NCBI RefSeq assembly: GCF_025612915.1
Contig: NC_069112.1
Coordinates: 57,886,517-57,950,516, forward strand
Origin: Magallana angulata
Taxonomy: Eukaryota > Mollusca > Bivalvia > Ostreida > Ostreidae
DNA length: 64,000 nucleotides
Direction of reading: 5' to 3'
Position numbers and translations under genes: made by a program. The notes under the pieces were generated by a model, which made no database searches, was not told where the DNA came from, and saw only the letters and a program-made list of their open reading frames with translations. Of this stretch, positions 23,444 through 40,026 are shown in pieces (the first letter of the stretch is position 1; every line of letters begins with the position of its first letter).

Positions 23444-26104
23444 GGATTCTAATATTACCTAATATGAAATATATTAACTACATTGTTCAATATATTACTT
23501 AATTTCAAATAAAACTACATTTTCTTTCCTGCATAATCCTCACCTTCCATGACCTTCTACACACGGAAGAGCATCACTGTACCCTTTTCAACTCCAACAC
23601 TGAAGAGCGACAAAGGGAGATAACTAGATTTTGATGAAATTGCATAATTTCTAATCGTAATATTTATTCATAGTTTGAATAACCCATGGAATTTTCAGTT
23701 GATATAAATTCTGCATAATCAATTAAACACAGTTTTGTTTTCCATATACCTGGAAAATGTAGGATTTTTAGAAACAAACCTTAAATGTGTAACCACTATA
23801 CAATAGAGACTGTAGACTGAATCAGCAACTATGGTGTTTGTTGAGTTCATTTTTTTTTTAAACCAGTGCACAGAATCAAATTATATTTAAGAAAAAAATA
23901 TTCATATAGATGTTTTTTAATGTGTTTGTACCAATTTTTACAAACAAATTAACTATCATGAATCAGTCATCTATGTTTCTGCCTGGTTCTTACAAATAGC
24001 TGTACTTAATTACAGATTGACTGGATGATTTGTCCTATCCCTCCACCAAATAAGCTTTTCTTTTACGAGAGAAATTTGATATGTTTTCCTTGCCGGGGGG
24101 GGGGGGGGGGTGGGGTGAGGGGTTCTTTTTTTCAATTTTTGTTGGGAGGAGTAGGAGTGACCGGCAAGTGATTTGGGTATGTCGATGTTAAATCATGCAA
24201 TTGCTGTTTCATTAAGCAATTGTTGCCTTTTATCCTCGCTTGCTCCATCGGCCAAGATGCATTTATTTGCGATGTTTCCTTCTGTAAAAAAAACCCATTC
24301 TTATTTCAACCATTACAAGAAAACACGCGTTACATTAATTAAAACTTAGTTTAAAAGTTCCACACCTTTCTATTCTAAATCTTACTTGTCACTGCATGTG
24401 AATTTTGTATTCCATTTTGGAATATATCGTACACTGCGATCTCTGAAGTTAAAAAAAATACCATTTTCACAAAATATATGGGTATATTACGTTATTTTTA
24501 TGTACTCGTGTATGCATGTGAAGGTAAAATATTATACATAATTTCAGTACATGCACATAGGCACTACACTATTTACACACTATTTTCACGTTTAAATTTT
24601 TTTTTCTAATTTGTTTCTAGGTGAATAAGGGAATACGTGTTTACGTTTAGAAAGTTTACATCCGTGACATATTGAAAAGAATTTACATGATCGATATACT
24701 AGTAAGATAGGAATTAACGAAATGATTTAAAAATTAGCTTACAATGTATCTTAAGATAAGATTTAGTCAACTGCGTTACACTAAGAAAGTTTTCTGAAAA
24801 AGCAATGACAAATCTTAAGAACTTCGTAAGTTAAAACTTAGGCATATCTTAAGTTCTATCTTAGGAAACATCTTAGGAAATCGTTGTGAAACGGGCCCCT
24901 GGACTTTTCAAGGACAAAAACTATCTTAAGTTCTCTTCAAAATGACATAGAGTAAATACCTTTTTTTTTAAAGTTCGTTAATAATTCAGATATTAATAGC
25001 ATAATTTCCAAACATAATGTTGTTTAACAAAAACTGGAAAGTCTATCGTCTCATTGCTAATAAACCACTTACACCCTGCCAGCTGAGGAGTAATAAATAA
25101 CCTTCAATTTTCTTTTTTAGAACTAAGTTCCTCATGGTTATATAATATTTTTACTGGTACAAGGAAATTTTCGTATACACTTTAATTTTTGGAAGTAAAC
25201 ATCCTAAGGACCTATATTTACAGGGTTGTTTTTTTTAATTGAATTTTACCATTCCAACTGAACAAAATCTCAAAATTGTTAAATACAATTATCATTTCAT
25301 TATACATAAGTTAAAATGTGTTAAAACACAAGTTTTTTTTTATTCCACACCATAGGAAGTACAGAAAACTTGCTAATTTTGATCTCTCCTCAGCATTTAA
25401 TATATAAGTATATTGTTAAGAAAATGGTTTATAACATGACCTAACAAGTTCAAGTTTGGATTATCAAAGATGGTTTTTGACGCATATTATGATAACTGAT
25501 TGTTACAAATGCCAATATCAGTTTTAAAGTTTGAAAATCTGAACAACTGTTTGCTAAGAATATTGAAATATGTTACAGTGAAATGTTAGGAAGTCCTAAC
25601 AACTGGTTGGCAAGAATTAAGCAACGCATTAAGTTATCTCTTCGTAAGCCTTCACAAAACCATCTAAAATACTGCTTGTTTAGAACATAAGAGTTAAGTT
25701 TCAGGTTTACAACTCTTGTCAACTTTTGTTCTTGTGTTAAGAATGCCAGTATCAAATTTAAAGTTTGTACGCTTTACCAAATGTTTGGCAATAATTAATC
25801 AAAGAGTAAATTTCAAAGATTACATGTCTTTTATTAAATTGAAATAGAAACGTCTTAACAATAATGATTGCTTGTCAAGAATGTCAGACGTTAAGTTCTC
25901 AGTGTAAACTCCTGACAACTGGTATATCACATTGAAAATAAACCACTTTTTTTAACCATTCTGTATGTCATACCATTGGTAACCGGTACTAAAAATGTGT
26001 TGATTAGAGATTATGTAAGAAACCTTCAACATAGTTAATGAATACAATATGTGCTTGCGCTATTATTTCACATGTCCAAGATTTCACTGTTCTGCAGGTA
26101 ATAC
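23444..26104. other. Non-coding, repeat-derived stretch
   Basis: A G tract lies at about 24095-24116. From about 24745 to 24900, a repeat rich in CTTAAG/CTTAGG words ends GTGAAACGGGCCCCTGG. Between 25500 and 25930, loosely repeated words (ACAACTG, GGCAAGAAT) suggest an old tandem array. No gene is supported. Confidence 0.5.
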
Positions 26105-26293
26105 TCAAAAACTCTTATTCGGCGCAAAAGAATTTGCATTTATTTTAGTGCTGCTAAAGTTTTCATCATTTTCCCCAGTGGCGTTTTGCAGTATGGGAGT
26201 TCGTCTATCTCCAAAAACCCCTATACACTCTGTGGTTGGTGCATCAACAACCGCGACTGTGATAAGTTCCTTTTCTGGTGTGTTGGCAGTAAC
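26105..26293 (-). CDS. Possible terminal exon, unknown product
   Basis: After an acceptor-like TATTTTACAG, 62 codons run to a TGA at 26105. The peptide begins VTANTPEKELITVAV, contains DAPTTECIGVFGD, and ends SFAPNKSF. Composition looks protein-like and is not repeat-derived. No partner exon could be fixed, and the upstream Ly6-like gene does not join it in the right phase. I do not recognise it. Confidence 0.35.
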   Translation of the reverse strand, partial: VTANTPEKELITVAVVDAPTTECIGVFGDRRTPILQNATGENDENFSSTKINANSFAPNKSF

Positions 26294-27248
26294 CTGTAAA
26301 ATATATAGCATTATACATATGTAAGTGGTATTACTGATTCATAAACTCTTACATTTATTCAAATAAAATTTGAATCCTGGTGTAGTGCCAGTGAATGACT
26401 TAACTGACTTAATACCCTTCAATCATTACATTATAAGAAGAAGCTCTGCTAGTCATACAGTGAAATGCGCTTTTAAACCTCTTTATTGACAATTTATTCT
26501 AGATAAATAGGCTTTAAGGACACACGAGACGTTCCTCAATATTTTATATTATTTTCCTTGATATATTATTCATTTTTTATTATCATTTAAACCTGTTAGT
26601 TCCAAAACAATTAGAGTATATTACAAGGGTCTTTTCGGGGCTTAAATATTTATAGTTTTCCTTAAAATGGCATGCAAAATGCATTTAAATGTTTATGAAT
26701 AAACTTAAGTCATTTTCTATATTTTCAAGTGGACACTTTATATCTAAATAAAAAATTATCATATAACATGAAAATATGATTATGGAATTACTTAGTGGAA
26801 ATCTTCACATTGTTGAGGTAGAAAATATGGAAGATAGGTCGCATCTGACATTACACAGAAAAACACAGTACTAGGTTGTGGTAACCGAGGGTGTCTTACC
26901 AAATTTGTGAAATTTCAAAGTCCTATCTCATGGAGGAGTTTTGCAGTATGTTATTTTGTATGTAGGTACCTTTTTAAAATAATTGTTCTCTTATATCTTT
27001 TTACAAAACTTGAAATGTAGTAAAAGGACCAAATTCATGATTTTTGCTTGTACAATAGATCTATAACTCTGTTAATGCCATTAATCAATTAATCATTACA
27101 AGTAAAAAATGGTGTATATTACAACTTCCATAGACCCACTTACATTTTATTAATTATGACCAAATGACATAAAGTGTACTAGACAGTGCCTTATACAGTA
27201 TGTACATGCCTTCATCAATCACCCTCTGAATGAGAAAACTTGCCTGAG

Positions 27249-27441
27249 AAATCCCCCGGCGACTTTACTCTCTAAATACGAAAATACTCGTTCCAGGGTG
27301 CTTTTTGATGATTGTTTCCACTTGGTCCCAGTAAGTCTGCCTAATTGTTGATAGTTGTGTTATGATGGAGTCTTTTTTTACTGTTTGTTTCTTCTTTACG
27401 ATCATTGGGACACTGAGGGATGAAATCAATTTCAAAATAAT

Positions 27442-27499
<58 letters not shown>

Positions 27500-28448
27500 A
27501 TCTACATATTAGATCCAACTTATCAATGTTGAATTTATTTGGGTGGGTGGAGGGTGGTTGGGTTAGATTTGTGCATTACCAGGTGTGTATAAAAACAATA
27601 TCATAGCACAGCATTAAAAAGCTGATACATGTTTTCCTGGAAGGTTGACTAAATGTTGAAAATGTACCTTCATATTTCTCCAGCAGAGCATTTCTCATAA
27701 TTGGTAATTCTTCAAACTGACAAGTTCTCAAATGAAGCTGTTGGAAGTTTTGTTATTTCTTAATAGGCCAATTAAGAAATGGCATAGCTCCTGGTGACAG
27801 CTTCTTGTTGAGGAAAACCTTTTTGATAAAAAAATGCCATATATCCCAAGAAATTGTTGTAATTTCTCTAATTTCTTCACAAATTTTTATCTTAATCTAC
27901 TGTGATATCTTGTTTATGTTTACCATTTTATGCTTGTTTTGCTTTGAACAAATATGACATATTTTAAGGTCATTTTTACATTGTTTTGTGTTCTTCTATC
28001 TCCGGGCAGAGCTCCTGTAACTGAAGCATAACATGCTGTGTATGATTACCATCAATGAACTCTACCTCTGCATCAGGTTGAAAAGGGTCTTCAGTTTTAG
28101 CTCCTTCTGTAGGAATATTTAGTTTCATTCATTTGCGTTTTTTTTAAAATTTGAATTGAAACTTCCATAAATTTCTGTCCGATGTTGGGCGTTCAACTTT
28201 CTAATTGCCTTCGACACTAATGCAAAGTTTATGGCCGACAGTGGAATATTAAATTCTCTGATGCATTTCTCTCTGCATATGAATAGCATAAACAAGCTGT
28301 ACATTTTCTTGAAATTTACCTTTAAAAGTTTTGTTAAGGTCGCTCTCACATTTGATTGGGACATTCTATAACATTTACACAAACCTTGCTGTCTTCATTT
28401 TCCTTTGTAGAAGCTTTGTTAGAGTAATCTGCTTCTACACTCTCCGTG
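27249..28448 (-). pseudogene. Exon-like fragments of an unrecognised gene
   Basis: Several minus-strand pieces look like exons. 28448-28387 reads TTESVEADYSNKASTKENED. About 28106-27985 reads GAKTEDPFQPDAEVEF. 27741-27670 reads LHLRTCQFEELPIMRNALL. About 27412-27262 reads STIRQTYWDQVETIIKK. Each has plausible splice signals, but successive pieces do not join in compatible phase, which suggests a decayed gene or wrong junctions. No domain is recognised. Confidence 0.3.
27446..27496 (+). repeat. (GA)n microsatellite
   Basis: Simple dinucleotide repeat of about 25 units within the decayed gene-like region. Confidence 0.95.
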
Positions 28449-28467
28449 GTCTATTATGATAAACATA

Positions 28468-28860
28468 ATATGGGATACAGGGTGTTAGCCAGCCCCTTGA
28501 AAGATATCCCATTATAATTGTGTTATACGAAATTTCGTGTTATTCGCCAGGCTAGCTAAGCCTGTTAATGGCCGTGTAAACCCATTTCCTTTTGAGGGTC
28601 GACTGGGCTTCTCCGGGGCCCCATCCCCACCAAATATGAAGGCCCAAATATGGGATACATGGTGTTAGCCAGGCCCTTGAAAGATATCCCATTATAATTG
28701 TATTATACGAAATTTCCTGTTATTCGCCAGGCTAGTTAAGCCTGTTAATGGCCGTGTTAACCCATTTTCTTTTGAGGGTCGACTGGGCTTCTCCGGGGCC
28801 CCATCCCCACCAAATATGAAGTCCCAAATATGGGATACAGGGTGTTAGCCAGCCCCTTGA
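28468..28860 (+). repeat. Tandem repeat, 180-bp unit, 2.2 copies
   Basis: TGGGATACAGGGTGTTAGCC-type starts recur at 28471, 28651 and 28831, exactly 180 bp apart. The units share nearly all bases, including CGACTGGGCTTCTCCGGGGC, so the duplication is recent. It is GC-richer than its surroundings. No coding frame is convincing. Confidence 0.9.
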
Positions 28861-29175
28861 AAAATGCAACAGAATATCATGATTTGCTTACCCTCTTGCC
28901 AGGCTAGCTGATCGTGCCAATGTTCAGGTCAGGTCAGGAAGTAATAACTGTTCCTTTCAATTAAAAATGAAGTTTTTCTGGATTTTTTAATTACGTTTAT
29001 TAGCATGTTTACGGTAATTTGAATAGAGAACCCACCACAGAATTCTATTCGCTATTCGATTAGTGAATAGCGAGAAGCGAATAGAACTCCAACTTCTGAA
29101 TGGCCCATCAAACTGCGTATCAGTAATTGAAATAGTTATGAGAAATTGTATGGATCCAAGCAAAATTGAACTCTA

Positions 29176-29273
29176 TTCAACCAGACTCTCAGCTGTATTC
29201 GTTAATCTCCGACAAGCAAGAGAGACTCTCTGCTTGTCGGAAATTTACGGAGACAGCCAAGCGTCTGGTTGAA
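29176..29273. repeat. Long imperfect hairpin, ~49-bp arms
   Basis: Arm 29176-29224 (TTCAACCAGAC to GCAAGAGAG) pairs with 29226-29273 (CTCTCTGCTTGTCGG to GTCTGGTTGAA) at roughly 80 percent with almost no loop. A second imperfect foldback lies just upstream at about 29049-29091 (TTCTATTCGCTATTC with its complement). It could be a foldback MITE or a small-RNA precursor. Confidence 0.8.
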
Positions 29274-29550
29274 CGAGACTATATTGAACTCTGGCGTAGG
29301 TATATATAAAATGTACGACTTCAAAAAATATCTATATTGTTGGTACCAATTAAAATCTGACTGTTTACAAGATATCTATATATTAATTTCCTTGAAAAAC
29401 AGTGCTTAAGAACTCATTACATCGAATTTATTGATTAGATCTAGATGTTGTCAGCGGTGTTGATTTGTGCTTAGGTCCAAACACTGTTTCAATTTCGGTT
29501 TGCCTGTGTAACTGCATAGGAGAGTTGATTAAAATCAACTCCAAAAAATA

Positions 29551-29706
29551 AGTTTTATTTCCGTTCAATATTCTCAGTTACAAACATTAATCAGTGAGTC
29601 ACCCAATCGAACATTTCTAATAAGAATGTTTTTAAACGAGTTATAAAAAACAAGACTCATTATATTCATCAAAAATTTAAACAAACGCTATACATGTATC
29701 AGGAAA
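29551..29706 (+). repeat. Dispersed repeat, copy 2
   Basis: Same family and orientation as 3357-3517. It shares AATATTCTCAGTTACAAACA and GCTATACATGTATCAGG, and ends in an A run. Confidence 0.85.
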
Positions 29707-29917
29707 AAAAATTCGTTAAGCCCATACCATCACCATAACTACATTATATATGCATGTTCTTACAAGAACATGTAGTTCATTTGTTAAGTATCAATTAAAT
29801 TCTAGAGAACAGAAATGGAAAAGCTTATAACAATCAACGTTACCCACGGCGTTCCACGACGAATAAATGCGGATAGCAATGGGTTTTATGTCTAAATGAC
29901 TCATCCAAATGCCTTAC

Positions 29918-33989
<4,072 letters not shown>

Positions 33990-34599
33990 GATCCAACTGT
34001 TTAACTGAAAAAAGAGTGAATATCAATAAGTCAAAAAGAAAAGTTCATACATTTTAATGTGAATGTTGTACGACTTTAAAACACTTTTTAACGCACTTGC
34101 TTTTCATTAAATGGAATGTGCGATCATTCTAGAAAAAAACTATTTTGTTTTCCATGAAATACGATATAATGCTAAATAATATGGTGTTGAATTTTGGAGT
34201 TTATTTCCAATCTGGTCATAGTTTTGACATATCAAAATAATGATTTACTGAAAAACATTTTAATTTCAACGATAAATATGTTCTCCACCAAGAGGTACAT
34301 TTTGAGTAGAACATAAAGCAGTAATGATAACGCATTTATCAGATTATATAAATCATAATGACTGTTCATATATGAACAAACTTTTCATTTAATGAGACCA
34401 ACTGTGACCATCATGAATTGAATTTGAAATGTAAAAACAAATAAAATACATTTTGATACCGTAAACTACAAGCGAATATAAGCATCGTTGTTTTTTTTTA
34501 GCATTTACAAGCAATGTTCGTTTACTAATAACAGGTGTCACGATACACTTCCTCGGGCATTAAACATTGATATTTTACAAAACAATCATTAAAGAAAAA

Positions 34600-37500
34600 C
34601 TAGAGCAGAGCTCGTGGCAAAGCCACGAGTAGGTCTTCCGTTGTTGCTGCGGGTTGAAAATATATGTGATATGGTGTCAAACGATGATAATGACTAAACT
34701 TTCAGTTCTGCTTTTGTTATAAAAACGTGCTGTGATTGAAAGCCTGTATATAAAACATGTTTCAAAAAAGAAAGGAAGAAAATGTTTTAGGAAAACTATT
34801 TGTCGAACACAGTTTGTGTAATCGTTTCAAAAATTCTTTAATAAATGAGTTGATTTATAAAATTGAAAAAAAAAAACTTCAATTGCGCTTGCGTAAGTTG
34901 GAATTCAGGGAGGGAATTAGACATTTCGTGTTAGAGAAATTCGAAGAAGTTATGAAACTGGTCAGTTTCTAGATTAAACTGCGCATTGGTGTATTAAAAG
35001 ACTATCTTGTGAATCGTCTGTAGCCACGGTCCGGAATCCGTATGTGCAGTCAATACATTGTATGTATATCGATACACCTTTACCTCCTCACCTACAGATG
35101 TTAAATGGCGAGTTAAATTTTCAAAGGGTAGAAAACATTGTTATAAACAGTATGTACTCATGATTCATGTCAGGAATTGTATTGTTTTAAAAACCGAACA
35201 CGCCTACAAAACACGTCATCTTTTTTCTAAGATAACTTCTTTTTTTAAATATTTCTAATTTTTTGAAGACTATGTGCAAGTTTAGAATTGTTACGTGCTG
35301 ACAAAATTTAGTAAATAGTCAAAATTGATGGCATTTCTGAACTTTTCTATTGGGAAATGTGTGTCGTCTGATATTATTTAATGATACGAGTAGACTTGGA
35401 CATTCAAAATAATATATAATCAGCTAAAAAAAAACATCAGCGGGAGAATTTATGCAAAAGCGAGCATCTAAATTTTACACCAGATGGTGCTGTTTCATAG
35501 AAACACCGCTATGTAACGTGAATTAAATAACCTTATTTACAGAAGTAAATATTACCTCTCTCGACGATGTAATAATATGCAAAATCCTTATATTTATGTC
35601 AGTGGGTTGATTTATAAAATTGAAAAAAAAACTTCAATTGCGCTTGCGTAAGTTGGAATTCTGGGAGGGAATTGGACAGTCCGTGTTAGAGAAATTCGAA
35701 GAAGTTATGAAACTGGTCAGTTTCTAGATCAAACTGCGCATTGGTGTATTAAGAGACTATCTTGTGTATCGTCTGTAGCCACGGTCCGGAATCCGTATGT
35801 GCAGTCAATACATTGTATGTATATCGATACACCTTTACCTCCTCACCTACAGCCATACAAATGAGGGTGCAACCTTCATATACACATGCATAGTTTTAAA
35901 GTTCTGGAAACTATTTATCTTGTATTTTAATAAATTGGGTATTCATTGTTCACCTAAAATTAGTATTCCACTGGCTGTAGCTAACCTTGTAAGTAAATTA
36001 AGTTACATTACAACCTCATAATACACAACTTCAATTAAAAGTTGTTTTTTTTTATCAATTTTCATACAATTAGAAATAAATAAAATCCCTAATAAGGCAC
36101 TTTAAAAGTGTAACTTTGAGAGGTGCATATATTTTTTGAGGCAGATATGTCGCTATATATATAGTCTGCAAGTCAAGTGAACTATTATGGTCTTTCAAAG
36201 AAATAAGAAATCTGTCGACACTTGCAGTACTTTGATGATTTCTATGGCGATCGACTGCATTGCATTATGTAGTCGTATTTCCAAAGAACAAAATTTCCTT
36301 TGACTTCCAACTTTCAATTATAATATATTATGAATTATTCTGTTCATAACTATATAAGTTTAGCGTGTTCAACAGGTTAATTTATTAGCCACATTCTCAG
36401 GTTACTATTTCACATCTTTAATGTGAAGATGATTGACTTCGAATAATAGTCTTATTGTTAATAAAAGCACCTTCCAACTTTTACTCAATTACATATGTTC
36501 TGAGTTGTGAGCGCTAAAGCGACACAAGATTTCGGTCGCAGATGCCGATTGAAGTAACACAGACTGGCCAAATAAACAAACGGGCGCAGCAATGAGTTCG
36601 CTTCCACACTCAAACGAACAACCATGTATTAGAAAAACTACAGAGTAATTAATATGTGACCGATAGAATCTAATCTTAAGTTGTTTAAAACTCATGTTAA
36701 TATACTTTCAAATAATCATCAAATGCCTCAATTCAGGACAATTCAGGACATTCTTTTATAGTGCTAGCACCTACGGCAAACATGTAACATGGAACTTTGA
36801 TTATAATTTGATTTGATTTTTAAACTGCAATACACGCCTTTGAACGACGATTTGAAAAGTTTACAGTATAATGACCATATTCTATCAAATAAAAGTTCTT
36901 TATTTTAAACTTAAAACCCACAATTGATCTATGTCTGATATTGCTTTAGATTGAGAATGACATTGCTTTTATTAATTAACTGAACAATTTCTTAATTGAC
37001 ACCGAATCGTTTAGTCGATAAACTTTGATGTGTAATCAAAACTAAAACAATTCTTGAGTTCGCGGCTAATTAAACTCGAATATGAGAGACGCAGCTCTCG
37101 TGTATTAGATAACCGCTGACCGCTAGGTAGCCCAGCCGCGACCATGGTGACCGATTTTCTCGGCCGCGGGCGAGGGAGAGTTTCGTTAACTTGGCCAAAT
37201 AGCCACGAGTACTGGTCAACAGGTATTACGTTTTCCCTCACATTGTGCAATACCCGAACACAGAAACAGTTTTATGAGATCAATAAAGTCACAAACAACA
37301 TTTTTTGCAGCGACGCCCATATCGAAAAATTTACCGTTTTAGAGTTATGAAGCAAAGACTTTTAAAGGGATCTAGACCCCTCATTTTAGGGGCTAGCCCC
37401 TTTTTTATGGTATGAAATGAAATCTCTTAATATTCTGCACAACTTTTGTTCTACATGTGTCTAGAAAATATTTAAAAAGGTATTAACATTTTTTGAAACA

Positions 37501-37889
37501 TAAATTTCAATGTAATTTTTTAAGAAGTATACGTGGGTTAATCAAACATGTAAAACTAGGAGGACAACGTTCAAGATGTCTACATTAAAGATTTGTAAAT
37601 TAAAACTACTTGCTACGGATCAACTCGGAGCCTTTGCAGGTACACGAGACCCACTAAAAAATATTCAAAGGGGAATAACTCAAAACCGGAAGTAGCGATT
37701 TCATAAGTTTTGTGCTATGGTAAGCTATTGTCATTTCCAATAAACCCTGAAAATTTGAATAAATCTAATGACAAATAAGCGAGATATAACAGTTTAAAGA
37801 AACGTCTAGAAGAAAAAGAAGAAGAAAAATAATAATGAAGAATTTCCAACAGAATCAGTACAAGGTCTTCCGGTGGAAACGGAAGACCT
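34600..37889 (-). mobile_element. Non-autonomous Helentron-like element A, copy 2
   Basis: On the minus strand it starts at 37889 with the AGGTCTTCCGTTTCC palindrome. It ends at 34600 with AACGGAAGACC, then a hairpin (CTCGTGGC-TTT-GCCACGAG) and CTCTGCTCTAG. The ends match element A copy 1 at 18416-19856, but the interior is longer (about 3.3 kb) and mostly different. Shared internal words such as AGGGGCTAGCCCC occur near the 5' side. No protein is recognised. An internal 247-bp segment is duplicated. Confidence 0.8.
34850..35852 (+). repeat. Internal direct duplication in element A copy 2
   Basis: 34850-35097 and 35607-35852 are near-identical (about 95 percent by eye), 757 bp apart. Both hold GCGCTTGCGTAAGTTGGAAT and ACGGTCCGGAATCCGTATG and stop at the same CACCTACAG boundary. 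The unit contains no recognised gene. Confidence 0.88.
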
Positions 37890-39255
37890 TAATTAATGTT
37901 TAAAATACTAAAACAGAAAAATAGCTGAATTCATTAGAATTGTTTCATTAAATATTTTTCAAATATTTTAAAGGGGAACATAACACTGCTCATGTAACTA
38001 TCATTTTAATGATGCCTTGGTGTGTTATGATGTCATATATTCTTTATGACGTCATACAGATATTTTCCCGTACTTAACAGCCCTACAGTAGTCATTGTCA
38101 CAACATGAGCTAAAGGAAATTTAACATTTTTGATTTTAGAAATGTAAATGTACAAAATCATAAGAGGTTAATATAATAAGATATATATTACATTAATCTG
38201 TTCATGTTAATTGATTAATCTAAATAATGCATAACTTTTTTATTGTTAAAATTAGAATTTGTAACAAAAGGTCATAATTCCAGAATAAGGGGTAGGAGTG
38301 ATTCCTATTGTAGTATTTCTCTTAAATGCCAAGAATGTTATCATGACAATTTTGTAAGTTATAAAGCACATGCTAAGGTTGATATGTGAAATTAAAAAAA
38401 AAAAAATCATTGACAATTTTTTATGTGCCTTAAAACATTGTTTAAATTCAGAATCAAAAACTCAAATTTGACGTGCTGATTTCAGCAATATATTGATGGA
38501 ATTATGACATTGTTATGTAAAAATGTAGTTAACAATTTTGAAATTTGTTTTCTCATTCAAAATTAATGAATATTATTTGCAAATAACTTCCATCAATTAA
38601 AGTAATTTCATGTATTGCAGAAAATTAAGATGGTTAAAAACACCCAAAAATGGAGAAAAGGGGTATAAAAACTATAAAAATATCTCCCGTGCAAGGTAAG
38701 AAAGTAGTCACATGCATGAAAAAAAAATATATGTTGTACTAAACATAATAAAGTAACTTTGTTAAAAAAGCAAACAAATCCATTAACAAATACTTTTATA
38801 CTGCAACGTCCTGTTCCCCATTACGTATTTCTATTGTTTTCCTTTTTCGAGGGGGGGGGGGGTGCATCATGAAAGACGAATGGTCAAATTAATCTATGTA
38901 TTGCGTAAGCTATTTTCTATCAAAATCATTATTTTTTTTCTTAGGCAAGAAAGAAATAAACACAAAGTTTTCTGGTAAATTTTAAAGTTTACCTTGCCTT
39001 GGAAATGTTCCAATGACAATTCTATTCCCGTTAAGTGTATTATATAAATCCTGAACAGGCGTGCAACTTGACTTAAGCGTAGTCTTACATAATGACTACG
39101 AACAAATTATTACATAATCTGAGGAATTGTATGTAAATAGAATTTGTGCTGAGACCTTTCCAACACGAACAGGCAATGCCAGGTCATCTGAAATCATCAC
39201 GTCCTACTTTTGAGGAGAGAGAGAAAGACAGAGGGACAGAGAATGACAGAGAGAG

Positions 39256-39298
<43 letters not shown>

Positions 39299-40026
39299 TG
39301 TCTCGTTTTAATTGTAAGATAAATTATCAATGATAGTTACACTATTTAAAAACAAATACAAAATTGATAACGTCGCTTTGAGAATAATGCCAAGTAAAAC
39401 ATTTTCTGTTAAAATTATCTTATTGGTTCTAAAACTCTTTAAAAAAAAACAAAACAAATAAACTTCTTTCTTTTTTAATTGAAGATACAAAAAAAAAAAC
39501 CAAAACAAAAAACAAAACAAAAAAAGACCAAAATAAAGAAAATATAACACAATAACAAAAAAAAAAAAACAACAACAAAAAAAGTAAAAAAAAAAAAATC
39601 CAAAAAAATAAAAATAAAATAAAGCAATCTTATGATCTAAAGCATAAAATGAGATGTTGTTTCCTTTTTAAAGCTTTAAGCATAACCCAGTGCATATTGT
39701 CGTTAGACTTCCTCTCCCAATTAATCGAATAACCGCCCATATTAGCTTAAATGTAGAAAAAAATTATGGATTCTAAGTCATTTAATAAAACATACTCCAT
39801 CCTATAAAGTACACAGTAATTTTGCCATAAATCATTTTGTCTGCGAAATTTTATAACAACCCTTGTATTCATTTACCAAATTTAAACAAATTGAATTTGC
39901 ATTTTCTCTCCTGCCAATCCGATTTTCCTTTCACCTGCCAGCGACCTTTCTTGAATTAGTTGAGGCATCCTACATATGAACTACAGTCAATGCAATCTTG
40001 AAATTAATTAATTTGATTTTTACTTC
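37890..40026. other. Non-coding stretch
   Basis: No gene supported. It contains a TGACGTCAT word near 38047 (CRE-like), a G tract near 38852, a (GA)n run at about 39259-39296 and A-rich low-complexity DNA at about 39430-39620. Confidence 0.6.
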
